From Vandiemenella viatica (lineage: Eukaryota; Arthropoda; Insecta; Orthoptera; Morabidae): a DNA stretch of 64,000 bases. The DNA lies in assembly GCA_031002005.1 (NCBI GenBank), contig CM061914.1, positions 13,192,148-13,256,147 of the forward strand, read 5' to 3'. The translations under genes were made by a program, and so were the position numbers. This document shows, in pieces, positions 24,326 through 36,239 of the stretch. Below the pieces are notes generated by a model that saw nothing but the letters and a program-made list of their open reading frames with translations, made no database searches and had not been told where the DNA came from. Within the stretch, counting starts at the first letter, position 1, and each line of letters opens with the position of its first letter.

Positions 24326-26141
24326 GAGGAAGACTGTGTTTGTGGACTAGAAGTTCACTGAGGTTAGGAGGTCTGCTGAAACAAGTTCTAGGAGGGGCAG
24401 GGAGGATTTTAGGAAGAATGGATCTCATTTCAGGGCACGTTTGTAAGAAATCATAGCCCAGCCGGAGGATTCTGTTGATAGATTCGAGGCCTGGGTAGTA
24501 CTGTGTGACCAAGACTGGATTGTGGTTGGTTTTTGCGGGTTTGGCATGATTGTTAGGCTGATTCAGTTGTGATGTTGCATGTGAAAGCTGTTTGTTCACC
24601 AAAGCTGGAGGGCAGTTGCGAGATATTAATGCTTCTGAAATACTGTTTGAATAATCCATGATAGACTGTTGGTTGGATCATATGCGACTACCTCGAATGC
24701 CAAGACTGTAGGGGAGAGAACGATTGGTATGGTATGGGTGGCAACTGTTGAAATGGAAATACTGTTGAAGGTTGGTTGGTTTGATGTGGACTGAAGAGTT
24801 GAGATAGCCATTGGATAGGGACAAATCCACATCCAAGAATGTGGCCTGGGTGTGGGAGTAGGTCCAAGTGAATTTCAGCATGCTAAAGTTATTGAGATGG
24901 TTCAGGAAATTTAGCAGTTCATTTTCTCCATGCATCCAAATCATAAACATGTCATCAATGAAACGAAGCCAAATGAGGGTTTGAGAAGGACTTCCTCCAG
25001 AAATGTCTGTTCCAGACGGCCCACGAACAGATTAGCATAAGGGGGCCATGCGGGTGCCCATGGCAGTTCCGCAGGTTTGGTGATAGATGTTGCCCTTCGA
25101 AGTAGAAGTAGGCTAATTTCATGAGGAAGAATGTCATAGGGAGGCTGTTGGGAGGGCGCTGGTCTAGAAAATGTTTCATGGCCCTGAGACCATGCCATTG
25201 TGGAATGTTTGTGTACAAGGATGTGACGTCAATGGTAACCAGTATCGAGTGTGAAGGAAGAGGGGTGGGTATGGTAGAAAGCCAGCAGAGAAAGTGTTGG
25301 CTGACCATTATATGAGAAGGGAGCTGACTAACTATGTGCTGTAGGTACTGGTCAACCAAGGCAGAGATGCGCTCAGTTGGCGATCCGTAAGCTGCAACGA
25401 TAGGGCGTCCTGGATTCCCAGGTTTATGGATTTTGGGCACGAGATAAAGGGTGGGTTTACATGGAATTTGAAGAGTAAGAAGCGAATAGATTGTGGGTGA
25501 GACCTTGGAGAGATCCACTAAACTGTACATATTCTTATATTTTTTTCTTAATTGCAGGAGTTGGATCTTCCGATAGGCGGCAGTAAGTGTTGGAGTCTGA
25601 TAGCTGACGAAGAGTTTCAGCCACATAGTCATTCCTGTTCATGACTACAGTGGTTGAGCCCTTGTCAGCTGGAAGGATAATGAGATCTGAATTGCTGGAG
25701 AGTTGTTTTCTGGCACGGGTTTCAGCTGGGCTAAGATAACCGGTGATTGCTAAAGATGTAAGGAAAGTGGGAGAATCCAATCTGGTGGAAAGGAAAGCCT
25801 CAAAAACTTGGAGGGGATGGTTCTGGGGAAGAGGCGGAGGGTAAAGTGTGGCTGATGGTTTGAATTTATCTAGACTTGGTTCTAGGTTGTCCTGATACTC
25901 CTGTTCACTGCTATGAGTGGTAAAGTGATACCACCAGCGGAGTGTACGGCAGAACGATAGAGAGTCACGGAATAGTTTGGTATGGTCAAATATGCGGGTG
26001 GTATACATACATATAGATACAGCACTAAGTATAATGTATCTCGAGTGTATGGCCAACTTTCCAAGTGACCATAATTTTTTTCATTAAAAAAACTTTGGAG
26101 TTTTGGGTGGTGTGACGTGATGTAATGCTTTCTCATTGGCG
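24326..26141 (-). mobile_element. Penelope-like element A3, lacking GIY-YIG
   Basis: Third copy of the PLE RT segment (225-codon piece at 24955-25632 and 173-codon piece at 25535-26056, minus), truncated at the unit boundary like A2. Confidence 0.92.
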
Positions 26142-27975
26142 TTTGCAGTCCCGTGACTGAATGCTTGATTTTGTCTAATTTACTTTCTAAAAATAATAAT
26201 AATCTTTATCTTTTATAATAAGTAATTTTGTTTTTGTTATCTCCTTAGCATGATTAATCATTAAAAACTGCTAAGTCCAATTTGTTCTTAGTGGACACAA
26301 GCCTATTAAAGACATCTAATAAAATATGAAGATTTGGTTTTATTATTATTATTATTATTATTAATAAACCAAATGGATAAATATCTGTAATGACGAATTA
26401 AAATGTAATGAGGAAAGTATTTTCTGATTCCACCAGCAAAGTGAAGAAATCAGTGAATCAAGTGTTGAAGCGCATCAGAAAGAACCAGGCAGCTAGATAG
26501 AGAGAAGCCCTGACGAAGGCTACAGGTTGGTGCCGAAACGGCGATATCAACAAAAAAGGGCAGCACAAACCCCGAAAAAGAGACAAGTAATTGCAATTTT
26601 TCAATAACGACAACTGCGAAAAGGGTGAAATTTTATATTATTAGATTTGACACAAGAAGGAGACTTTTAAATAATTCCATTCTTAATGGCTCTTTTAGAA
26701 AAAGAAATTCATCTTATGGCCATGGCACATAATCATATAATGTAACATTAAATTATAATTAAAATTCAAAATCAACATAGTGCAGCCGCTTTAGAGCTTC
26801 ATTTGAAATATTAATAAAGTGTATCGGCAATTCCCTGATGGCTCGAAGTGGGCAATCAAAGGTCACGGTACAGATGGTTTGTTTTTCCTCACCACAGTCG
26901 CAATTCGGTGAATATCTCATCCCCATGTGTACAGAGCTGAAGCAGATCTGCCATGACCAGACCTAACTCTGTTGACTGTTGACTGTCAAACAGGGAGTGC
27001 CATTCTGGTGGGGCTGAGGCTATCCACTCCAATTTCAATGCTTCTCTCTCATTAAAATTATCAGATATAATCTGTTTTACAGTTTTTATGTTTGGACTTC
27101 TGAAATTGATTGGGCAGATGGATAGGGAGATTTAAGTTATTACATATTATATTGAGCAATTAGGCGATTGTGTCGTCTTATCGTAGGCAGTTTGATGTTA
27201 CACAAAACGGGTAGCCAGTAAAGTGGAGTGGTCTTGATACATCCACTAATTATCCGCATTGTCTGGTTCAAAACTATGTTGATCTTTTTAATGTGGGTGC
27301 TATTCTTCCAGACAGATGAGATGAGCAGTACTCAGCTGCAGAATACACTAGGCTCAGTGCTGATGTGCGGAGTGTGGAGGCGGATACTCCCCAGGAGGTG
27401 CCAGTTAACTTCTGCAGAATATTATTCCTGGTTCTTAGTTTTGCTGCAAGGTTGTTTAGATGTTTATTGTACGACAAGGTGCGATCCATTACGACTCCCA
27501 AATACTTGGGGAAGGGGTTGTGTCGGAGGGAAGTACCATCAAGAAGAACGTCAAGTGAGAGATTCACCGCCCGATTGTTAAGATGGAAGACACTAGTTTC
27601 CGTCTTGCTGGAACTGGGTACGAGACGCCATTTCTTAAAAAAAGTTGCTCAGGGTTTTGAGGTCTGCTGTTAAACTATTTTCAATTTGCTGAACATTATC
27701 AGATTGTAGTACTACTGCCAGATAAGAGAATTGCAGGATAAGAGAATTGTCTGGATTCTTTTTGAGGAATGTCAGAAATATATACATTAAAAAGAAGTGG
27801 AGGCAAGAACTGAGCCTTGAGCCAGACCATTATTCACTCTTCTTACTTTTTTTTATCATATTATCTGAGTCAACCTGGAAAGTATGGTATTGATCAGACA
27901 AGTGATTTTTTTGCACTTCAAAATGTTCAGCAGTTTGTATACCCCGCCCTCTCGCCACACTGTATCATAGGCTGT
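24326..27975. repeat. Tandem unit 3 of 3 (3650 bp)
   Basis: Third direct copy. It differs from the others at its right edge: after CATAGGCTGTG it continues into GTAAGGTCAACAAAT, the uninterrupted upstream part of the jockey-like LINE. This shows that unit 3 carries the original right junction, while A1 carries the original left junction. Confidence 0.95.
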
Positions 27976-29060
27976 GGTAAGGTCAACAAATACAGCACCA
28001 ATCTTCAATCGTCTCTCGAATCCTGCTTCTATGTGAGTTGCCAAGGCCAGGACCTGATCCTCGCAGTTTCTTGCAGGTCTAAAACCTGCCTGCCAACAGG
28101 GAGGTTTGCGAAAATAAGTGGACTGATTCTATTGTAGATGATCTTTTCAAATAACTTGTAAGTAGTACTTAGCAATGAAATAGGTCTAAAATTCTCTGGA
28201 ACATTATGGCTTTTTCCAGGCTTCAGAATGGCTATCATCTTTGCCCATTTAAACTCTGCAGGGATGTTAGTAAAGAAGCGGGCCAACGATTTTTTGGTAC
28301 GTTTTCCACAGTGGGTGAGGAACTCCAGGTGAACTTTGTCAAAACCTGGAGCCTTCGATTCTTCATTTGTTTAATGGCCCTTGCCACCTCTACATCGGTG
28401 ACAGGGGATGAGAGGTTTTTAGGGGCAGAGTACATTCTTTTTAGATGGAACAATTGTTTTTTCACTTTCCAGGTATGATCTTTATCGGCGCTCACTCTAG
28501 ACATGTTGGCAAGTCAACTTGCTATTTGGTCTGGTGTGACCTGATGCTTTGCTTGAGGGTTATGTGAGGTTCCACCTAGCTTTTAAGAAGGCCCCATGCT
28601 TTCCGACCGGACTTTTTGAAATTCAAGGTTTGCACCATGTCATTCCATTCGAGTTTACGGGCATTTTCCAGGTTCTGCTGCAGTTGGCTGCTTCTGTATG
28701 CCCATTCTGTTGGAAATCATCATATGGCATTTTGCATGTTTCTTTCCAGAATGAGATACATTCTTTTCTAGGCATAGACTTTTTAGCTGTCACTATGGTT
28801 ATTCTGACAAATCTATTGTAATTTTTTGCTAATGGAGGTATCCATCTAAAGTTTTTATCCAGATTATCGGTAAATTCTTACCACTTTGTTTTCCCAAAGT
28901 TCCATCTAGGTAAAGGTGAGGATCTAACTATGGGAATTGTTAGACCAACTTCTAGCAAGACTGGTCGGTGTTGACTATGTGGAAAGGCTTGTAGGACTCG
29001 TCTTGTAGTTGGTAAATGGTGGCTTTGATCGTAACATGAGACAAAATATAGATCTGGGTT
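26621..29060 (-). mobile_element. Jockey-like LINE, longest copy (endonuclease end to ORF2 C-terminus)
   Basis: On the minus strand this copy runs across the unit 3 boundary without a break. It starts with an endonuclease tail near 29050-28870 (PDLYFVS..., HRPVLLEVGLTIPIV). The linker and RT follow: EFKWAKMIAILKPGKSHNVP, ENFRPISLLSTTYKLFEKIIYNRI (28029-28286), KIGAVFVDLTTAYDTVWREG (27856-28044) and LPPLLFNVYISDIPQ, then the C-terminal blocks also present in copies 1 and 2. The catalytic ADD block is damaged. Frameshifts and stops are present. It is 5'-truncated near 29060. Confidence 0.87.
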
Positions 29061-29839
29061 GGTTTCGGTGTTTCATCTTTTCATTCATTTAAAGTAAGCA
29101 TGAAATGTTGTTACCAGTATACATGTTTGAATCAAAATACTATTTCTAAACTAGTTAAAATGAGTAAAGGTAGTTTCTACCTGGGGGGACGGGGTGAAAG
29201 CATAGTCCATTTGAAAAAATCAAAACAGTCTTGCAGCACTTTAATAAAAATATTAAGTTCAAAACAAAAAATAACTTCAGCAATAAAAAAATGTAAATAT
29301 TTTGAGCAATAAATACAGATTTAATGTAAATATTTATATTTCTTTCACTGTGATTTCTCTTGGACTAATATCAAAGGGTCTATAGAACATTATCTGAAGA
29401 AAGCTCTACACTGCCGATTTCTAATATTATAAACTCCTGTGAAAGCAAAAAACTAATTCATTAATTGATTCATCATGCATAGTTTCCATCCAGTAGGTGA
29501 ATTTGCTTTGCATACAAGCCACCCCATCTTCCTCTCTCTACCGTCCAACACTCCCTCCATCTTGGTCCAGTCATCATTTCTCTTCAGTACACACTCCTCT
29601 CAGCCATCTATTCCCGGGCATTATTCTGGGCTGTTTACCTTGTCTCTTAATTTAATGTAGTTTCTTAAAAATCATTGCCTGTCTCCCTTTTTCATTTTTA
29701 TTGCCACCGTTCCTTCCACTTTCTTTCAAAAATCTTTCCAGATATTTAGAACAGTTGTATTTCCTTTAGTTATCCTTTAATTCTGCTAATAAACATATTA
29801 CTTGGTGCCCATGACTTGTTTGTAAAGAATTCTGATTGA
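29061..29839. other. Intronic sequence, no gene recognised
   Basis: Contains a C/T-rich stretch (about 29515-29740) and short frames with no recognisable motifs. Confidence 0.5.
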
Positions 29840-30490
29840 CAGCATGTAACCACTATAGTGCACAATGGGAGACTCGAGGCTAATACAGTGATCTGCACAG
29901 GGTATTTAAGGCTGCAAAGTGAAATGTAAGGACCAACATGTATTTGGTCAAAATAACAAAACACCTTCAGTCGACCACTTTGAACCACCACATATTCCCC
30001 ACCCCTACAGCTACTGACATTCAACCACCATAATGCATTATGGGAGACGTGAGGCTACTATTACACACAAACACCATTGGTCTGTGATAGGTACTTTTGG
30101 CTGCAGAGTGAGATATAGGGACACACACACACGTTTATTTTTATATCAGGTCGACCACCATATCTACCACACTCCCACAGCTACCGACTTTTGGCCAACG
30201 TTGTGCACGATGTCTGACGTCATGAACTACTACACACCAACACCAGTGGTCCACACAAAGTAGTTGTAGCTGCAAAGTGAAATACAGGGACACGCACGTC
30301 TTCAGTCGAAATATGAAAGTTCCCCAGGTCGACCACTTTAAACTGCCATATCTCCCAAACCCCATAGCTACCGACATACATCACCATAGTGAACAATGGA
30401 AGACTCAATGCTACTACCACACAAACACCAATGGTCTGTGCTAGGTAGTGGAGGCTGCAGAGTGAAATATAGGGACACACACATCTAATT
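29840..30490. repeat. Diverged tandem repeat, unit roughly 160-190 bp, about four copies
   Basis: Recurring landmarks in order: a GGGAGAC(G)TGAGGCTA-type start, ACACAAACACCA(T/A)TGGTCTGTG, GGCTGCA(A/G)AGTGA(A/G)ATA, GGGACACACAC, GGTCGACCACC, and CACAGCTACCGAC. They appear around 29865, 30045, 30210 and 30395. Copies differ by substitutions and short indels. The array is non-coding. Confidence 0.85.
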
Positions 30491-30499
30491 CTATATATA

Positions 30500-31030
30500 T
30501 GAGATTAACTTTTCCTTAAATTTCATGCCATATTGACCCAAAATGTCACCCATACATTTAACTGCCCCTGGACTACTACTTCACCACTCCTCCAAATAGT
30601 AAGGTCACATGCAAAAGCCATCAGCTTTATTATTTTTTTCTATCTGCTTAGCGTCTATCTAACAGTGAGGTCTTTAGAGACGGGAAAGGATGGGGGGCAA
30701 GGAATGGGAAGGAATTCGGCCACGGCCTTTTTTGAAGGAAGCATCCCGGCATTTGCCTTGAGTGATTTGGGAAACCATGGAAAACCCAAATCTGGATGCT
30801 CGGACGGGGATTCGAACCGCTGTCCTCCCGAATGCAAGGCCAATTAGCTTCATGTTTTCTTGCATCCTCACTGCCACTTTCATTACATCATTTATGGCCA
30901 AGATGAAAAGTAATGCTGACAGCAAACTTCGTTCACGGTTCCCGTAGGCATTCTTCTTTATTCTACCTCCCTTCAATTTACATACCTTTATTTTCCTATC
31001 TTGCTTTTCAGTTTTTCTCATTTCTGCTAA
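30500..31030 (-). mobile_element. RTE-like LINE fragment, split by SINE copy 3
   Basis: Minus-strand RT remnants: RERSLLSALLFILAINDVMK and VRMQENMKL at 30850-31020. Past the SINE at 30500-30645 come LMAFACDLTIW and QGQLNVWVTFW. The order GSLLSPLLF-like, then FADD-like, then QLN.W is that of RTE-type reverse transcriptases. The catalytic FADD reads FACD here, so one catalytic Asp is lost. Sequence near both SINE edges (CAGCTT / TTAGCTT) may reflect its target duplication. Confidence 0.6.
30655..30842 (-). mobile_element. tRNA-derived SINE, copy 3 (inserted in RTE-like fragment)
   Basis: Same body as copy 2 (GGAATTCGGCCACGGCC, GAAGCATCCCGGCATTTGCC, CGGGGATTCGAACC). It is 5'-truncated inside the tRNA-like head just after GAATGCAAGGCC, the same point at which copy 4 stops. 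Confidence 0.85.
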
Positions 31031-31289
31031 TGTCCTAAGCTATATTATCATTAACTACTAATGAATAACATCTCTGTTGGTATTACCTTCATATCAGCAA
31101 CATACTCCAATTCTTTATTGAATATAATGTAGTGCATTCACTAAAGACCACCTCCCCTAATCACTACTACACCCAGATTACCTTGTGATTCACTCATTTT
31201 TTTTTCACCAAGAATTTCCTGTCAACCCATTTATTTTGCAGAAACCCATTAGCTGATACTTCACTTCCTCCCAATTCTCCATGGTATGT

Positions 31290-31460
31290 GCACACCTCCC
31301 TTGCCATATGGCCTGATCCTCTCTGCACGAATAAGGTTTTACACTGAAATATTAAATATTTGTGTTCATGTTACATTTCGTTTATTCATCACAGCCCCCC
31401 AGCCTTCAAATGTGTTGAGTGATGGGTTATTTTCCCTGTCTTTTATTATTTAGATTGTTC
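31290..31460 (+). mobile_element. PLE terminal-repeat-like fragment (weak)
   Basis: GAAATATTAAATATTTGTGT followed by TCATGTTAC, a C-rich stretch and TGAGTGATGGGTTATTTTCC resemble the order GAAA-AT-rich-GTGTTCAT...GGTAAGTG.GG found at 16105-16260 (minus), 62270-62360 and 62915-62975. It is decayed, with no coding part. The call rests on ordered short blocks only. Confidence 0.4.
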
Positions 31461-31569
31461 AAAAGCAGTTTCCTTTTCCTCAATATAATAAAACTTTAAC
31501 TTTTACTTTTTAATATTTTGTAGAAAAGCTTCATCGAAGGCAATAAATATGGACTAGACCCGTGCGAAA

Positions 31570-32890
31570 ATTTCGCGAATATAATGCGATAGTGAGGTTG
31601 AGTTTGATGTCACCAAAGCTTAGTCATTACTATTCATACTCCTACTTCATTTATCGATTTTGGTTAGAAATCCAGTGAGATAAATGGCTCGAAACACGAA
31701 AAACGTATTTTAGAAATATTGACATTTTCGCCCTTAAAAGGGTCGAATTACGAAAAAACTCCTTTCTTAAAATATAATGTTACCACGGCGGAGACCTTAA
31801 TCTTTAATATGATACCTCATTTATCTATATCGGTTAGATATCAAGGGAGATACATAGCTCGTGACACAAAAATGCGTTGTAGAACCATTTATACTTTTTC
31901 CCTTTAAGCGTTGAATTCCAAAAACTTCTTTCTTAAAACATGATGTCACCAAAGCTGAGACATTATTCCTCATAATCCTACTTGATTTATCGATTCTGGA
32001 TAGATATCCAGGAAGATAAGTGGCTCGAAACACAAAAAACGCATTTTAGAAAAATTAACATTTTTGCCCTTTAAGTGTGGAATTACGAAAAATTCCTTTC
32101 TCAAAATATAATGTTACCACGGCGGAGACCTTATTCTTTAGTATGATACCTCATTTATCTATATCGGTTAGATATCAAGGGAGATAAATCGCTTGTGACA
32201 CAAAAATGCGTTATAGAAAAATTTATACTTTTTCCCTTTAAGGGTTTAATTCAAAAAACATCCTTTCTTAAAATATGATTTCACAAAGCTGAGACATTAC
32301 TCTTCATAATCCTACTTCATTTATCGATTTTGGTTAGATACCCAGGGAGATAAATGGCTCGAGATACAAAAAACGCATTTTAGAAAAATTAACAATTTGC
32401 CCTTTAAGGGTCGAATTACGAAAGACTCCTTTCTTAAAATATAATGTTACCACGGCGGAGACCTTATTCTTTAATATGATACCTCATTTATCTATATCGG
32501 TTAGTTATTAAGGGAGATAAATCGCTCATGACACAAAAATGCGTTAGGGAAAAATTTATACTTTTTCCCTTAAAGTGTTGAATTCCAAAAACATTCTTTC
32601 TTAAAATATTATGTCACAAAGCTGAGACATTACTCTTTATAATCCTACTTCATTTATCGATTTTGGTTTGATATCCAGGGAGATAAATGGCTCAAGATAG
32701 AAAAAACGCATTTTTGAAAAATTGACATTTTCGCCCTTTAAGGGTCGAATTCCGAAAACTTCAGATCTTAAAATATGATGTGACCAAAGTGAAGACCATA
32801 AGCTTTAAAATGACACCTCGTTCATTGATTTCGGTTAAGTATGAAGGAAGATACAGGCTTGTGACAAAAAATACATTATAGAAATAATAT
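31570..32890. repeat. Tandem array with about 333 bp dimeric units (two roughly 165 bp halves)
   Basis: Two alternating half-units recur. One contains TTACCACGGCGGAGACCTTA and CGTGACACAAAAATGCGTT. The other contains AAAGCTGAGACATTA and TGGCTCGAAACACAAAAAACGC. The CCACGGCGGAGACC landmark lies near 31780, 32115 and 32450, about 333 bp apart, with a diverged half-unit at each end. No protein-coding signal. Confidence 0.9.
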
Positions 32891-33599
32891 ATATGATTGT
32901 TTCAAACAGAAAACGGCTAAAAAAATATTGCAACATTGTGAGTTATATTTTGCTACCCATTTGCTTTTTACAACTTCAAAACATGTATGCTGTAACAAAA
33001 TCTCATGCCAAGTGCATGGTGCAATAATTCTTTGGCCACAAAGTTTCAGTGGCAGATAATCAGTTATGTACTGTATATGGCCCAAATGTTACAAGTGAAT
33101 GTATTGTGCAATAATGGATCCTTTTTTTTTTTTAAATGGGAAGAACAAACGTTCATTATGAAGAGAAAAGTGACAGGCCTTCTGTTGTAAATAGTGATAT
33201 CAAGAAACAAAGATTCGCCATATCTGAACTTTTTGAAACATTTCTTCAATTTTCTGACACTGTTTTGTATGAGGTTGTCTAAAAATAAATTAGGCTACCA
33301 GAAGCTCTATGCTTGATGGGTAGTGAAAATTCCTACAGATATCCACAACAATCATCCTCAGTGCTTGAAAAACAACTACTTTTGAATCAATTCAAATGTG
33401 CCAATTCTGATCATCTCCTGGACTTGTCACAGTGGTTTTCATCCATTCACTTATATAAATATGTGGCTTGCATCACAGCACTTTGATGACAATGTGACCT
33501 TCAGAATGCAGTGAAAGTTTGGGTAGGTACCCAGGAGAGCGAATTCTATAAATAATTTGTAAATTAATGAATCACTATAACCAAAATAGCCCATTAGTG
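32891..33599. other. Intronic sequence, nothing recognised
   Basis: AT-rich with a T run at 33121-33133. The short open frames on both strands lack motifs. Confidence 0.5.
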
Positions 33600-33760
33600 C
33601 CTCCTGCCATATCCCGCATCTCTCTTCCAGACCATTACCCTTTCTGATAAGTGTAATGCACCCTCCGCCACAAACTTCTAGTGAATCGCGGAGTGATGAT
33701 GATGAAGATGATGATGATGCTGATGATAATAACAATAATAATAATAACCAATACTTGAGC
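33600..33760 (+). mobile_element. LINE 3'-end fragment with GAT-rich tail
   Basis: GCACCCTCCGCCACAAACTT followed by AGTGAATCGCGGAG matches the terminal segment of LINE B (GCACCCTCTGCCACCCACAA, then TGAATTGCAGAG). It ends in a GATGATGAAGATGATG run and an (ATA)n run, a plausible LINE-type 3' tail. No coding sequence remains. Confidence 0.6.
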
Positions 33761-33949
33761 TTAACTGGTACAAAAACAGTGAAAAGATGTACTTTTAATC
33801 AATATATATTATGAAAGTAAGTGTACAATGTGCGTGCCACTAAAACTCAAAAACGAGTCTTGGTACGATCAAGGGAGTTATATGGTGTGTTAGCCCTCTA
33901 TCCCTTATCCACGAAGAAGGTTTCCATTTTTACCTGAAGGGCGTGATTT

Positions 33950-34800
33950 TGGAGATAGAAGGGCTGGAAGTTTTGGGCAGCGAGAAAACGAAACAGTCAA
34001 ATAGCACGAGGCACGTTTACGTTGAAAACGAATGAAACAAAAAGAACAGTGAAAAAAACAAACAGTCGAAGAGCATGAGGCACTTTTACGTTCTCAGCGA
34101 ACGTGAATGAGCACCGTGAGAAACTGAAGAACAATGAAATGAACGAATTAAAGAATCAAGAATTGCGACACAATCTTATGATAGAAGACTACGAACATGA
34201 GCCCCCAATGAAAATACCATCCTACCAGAAGCAAGGACAAGGATAAGTAAACAGTACAACCTGACAAATGAAGCATTCCACTATGACCTGACAAAACAAT
34301 GTAACACAAACAAGCACACCGTAATCACAAAAATGGATAACCAATTTTGCAAAGTAAAAAAATTCAGTGGAGAAACACTAGGATTCTGTTGCATGAATGG
34401 AAAAATTTGATTACCACCACTGGAAGCACCTCCACAGGAATTTCAACATTACATGACCGGGGAAACTCGAGAATCAAAATATGTAGTATTAATCCTCAGA
34501 ATACCCCTGATCTCTACTGAACTGCCATTCCAATTTTAAAGACTGCAATTTCCAATCAAATTAGCCTATGGTTTTACAATAAACAAAGCGCAAGGACATA
34601 ATTTAAAACATTGCGGCATCAACCCCAAGGGCTCCTGCTTCTCTCACGGTTAACTGTAAGTAGCTTGCTATCGAGTAGGAAATTATAAAAATTTGTACAT
34701 ATATATTCCGGATAACAAAATGAAAAATGTTGTTTAGAAACAAGTATTGCAAAAGTTAGAATATATTTTCAATAAAAAAATTACCTCTTACATTTTAAAG
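33950..34800 (+). mobile_element. Internally deleted Helitron relic (Rep-side fragment joined to helicase C-terminus)
   Basis: The plus strand encodes a Helitron N-terminal-type region, KFSGETLGFCCMNGKI, then LPPLEAPPQEFQHYMTGETRESKYV. It passes directly to LRIPLISTELPFQF, then RLQFPIKLAYGFTINKAQGH and GINPKGSCFSHG, with YRVGNYKNLYIYIPDN downstream. The first part is the pre-Rep Cys-rich region. The second is the final motif of the PIF1-type helicase. The Rep catalytic HUH region and most of the helicase are missing, so the junction near 34485 marks a large internal deletion. Stops interrupt both parts. Upstream, a diverged 80-odd bp duplication contains CACGAGGCACGTTTACGTT. The Helitron 3' hairpin and CTRR end were not identified. 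Confidence 0.7.
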
Positions 34801-34925
34801 TTTATCCTTTTATTCCAACTACCACACAATCTGATATCTCCCTGAGCAAGCCGGACACCTCAGATAGTATTTAATAAAATACTTTTTCTATGCAAGTTTT
34901 TTTACTTACAACTAACCAGATATTA

Positions 34926-36239
34926 CGAGGCATATTTTTTAAGTAAGTACCGTTTTGTCACACCGTGGCTGCAGCGCAACGGTCGGCGTTCCACGCATGT
35001 GCACTGGGTACCTACATCTCTTGCCTACGCACTGACGTCATTACAGTCTAATTCTTCCTTGTTTATGTTGTTCAGTGAGTGTTTAAGATGCCTCCGATGC
35101 CCGCCGACTGTGAAGTACGGGCTGTTATAAGATTTCTTTGTGCTAAAGGCCTAAAACCGATCGATATTCATCGTGAGATCTGTGCAGTTTACGGACAAAA
35201 CATTATGAGTGATGGAATGGTGAGAAAGTGGGTGAGAGCATTTAAAGATGGCAGCACAAATGTGCATGATGAACAACGGAGTGGGCGTTCTTCGGTCGTT
35301 AATGAAAGTTTGGTGCAGAAAGTGGACAATAAGGTGAGAGAAAACGGACGCCTTATGATTTCCTCCTTGTGTGATGACTTTCCTAATGTTTCTTGTTGTG
35401 TTTTGTATGGCATTGTGACCGAGCACTTGAATCACCGAAAATTGTGCTCACGTTGGGTACTGAAAATGTTAACGGATGTGCACAAAACAAAACGTTTAGG
35501 CAGTGCATTGACTTTCCTTGAGCGGTACCACAACGATGGTGATGATTTCTTAAGCCAAACTGTTACGGGCGATGAGACATGGGTGACCTACGTCACACCT
35601 GAATCAAAGTAACAGTCCATGGAATGGCGGCATTCAGATTCAATAAAAAAAGTGAAGTTCAAGCAAACGATTTCTGCCCGGAAAATCATGTGCACAGTTT
35701 TTTTGGGACAGAAAAGGAGTATTGCTTGTGGAATTTCTGCCTCGTAATGAGACAATCAATGCAGCAGCTTATTGTGAGACATTGAACAATCTGCGCCGTT
35801 CAATCCAGAACAAAAGACGTGGCAAGTTGAGCAAGGGCACCGTTTTGCTGCATGACAATGCCCGTCCACATGTGGCTAATCAGACCAAAGATCTCATCAC
35901 ATCTTTTTGATGGGAAACTCTAGATCATCCTCCGTACAGCCCTGATCTGGCGCCCAGTGACTACCATCTGTTTCTGCACTTGAAGAAACACCTGGGCGGT
36001 CAGCGTCTTGACAACGATAACGAAATCAAAACAGTTGTGATGCAGTGGTTAACAAGTCAGGTGGCAGACTTCTATGAGGTGGGTTTTAAAAAACTGGTAC
36101 TATGTGCCTCAATATTGAAGGGAATTATGTAGAAAAGTAGAGTAAGGTACAGGCTTTCATGTAAAAATAAAATTATTGACATATATTTCCACATCTTTTT
36201 TTAATTTCAAAACGGTACTTACTTAAAAAACATGCCTTG
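34926..36239 (+). mobile_element. Mariner (DD34D-type) DNA transposon 2 with intact ITRs and TA duplication
   Basis: Terminal inverted repeats of 32 bp at 34926-34957 and 36208-36239 differ at two positions. They start CGAGGCATATTTTTTAAGTA and CAAGGCATGTTTTTTAAGTA when both are read inward. TA dinucleotides flank both ends (34924-34925 and 36240-36241), as expected for mariner insertion. The element is 1314 bp. Confidence 0.95.
35088..36132 (+). pseudogene. Mariner transposase, three or more lesions
   Basis: The start is taken at 35088, the ATG of MPPMPADCEVRAVIRFL. An earlier in-frame ATG lies at 35079. An HTH paired-like N-terminus follows (KGLKPIDIHREICAVYG), then VRKWVRAFKDG, DEQRSGRSS and GDETWVTYVTPESK with the first catalytic Asp. 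Lesions: an in-frame TAA at about 35610, a frameshift in the T run near 35700, and an in-frame TGA at about 35908. The remaining blocks are LLHDNARPHVANQ (second Asp) and HPPYSPDLAPSDYHLF (third Asp). The spacing agrees with DD34D mariners. Inactive as written, although the damage is limited. Confidence 0.93.
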
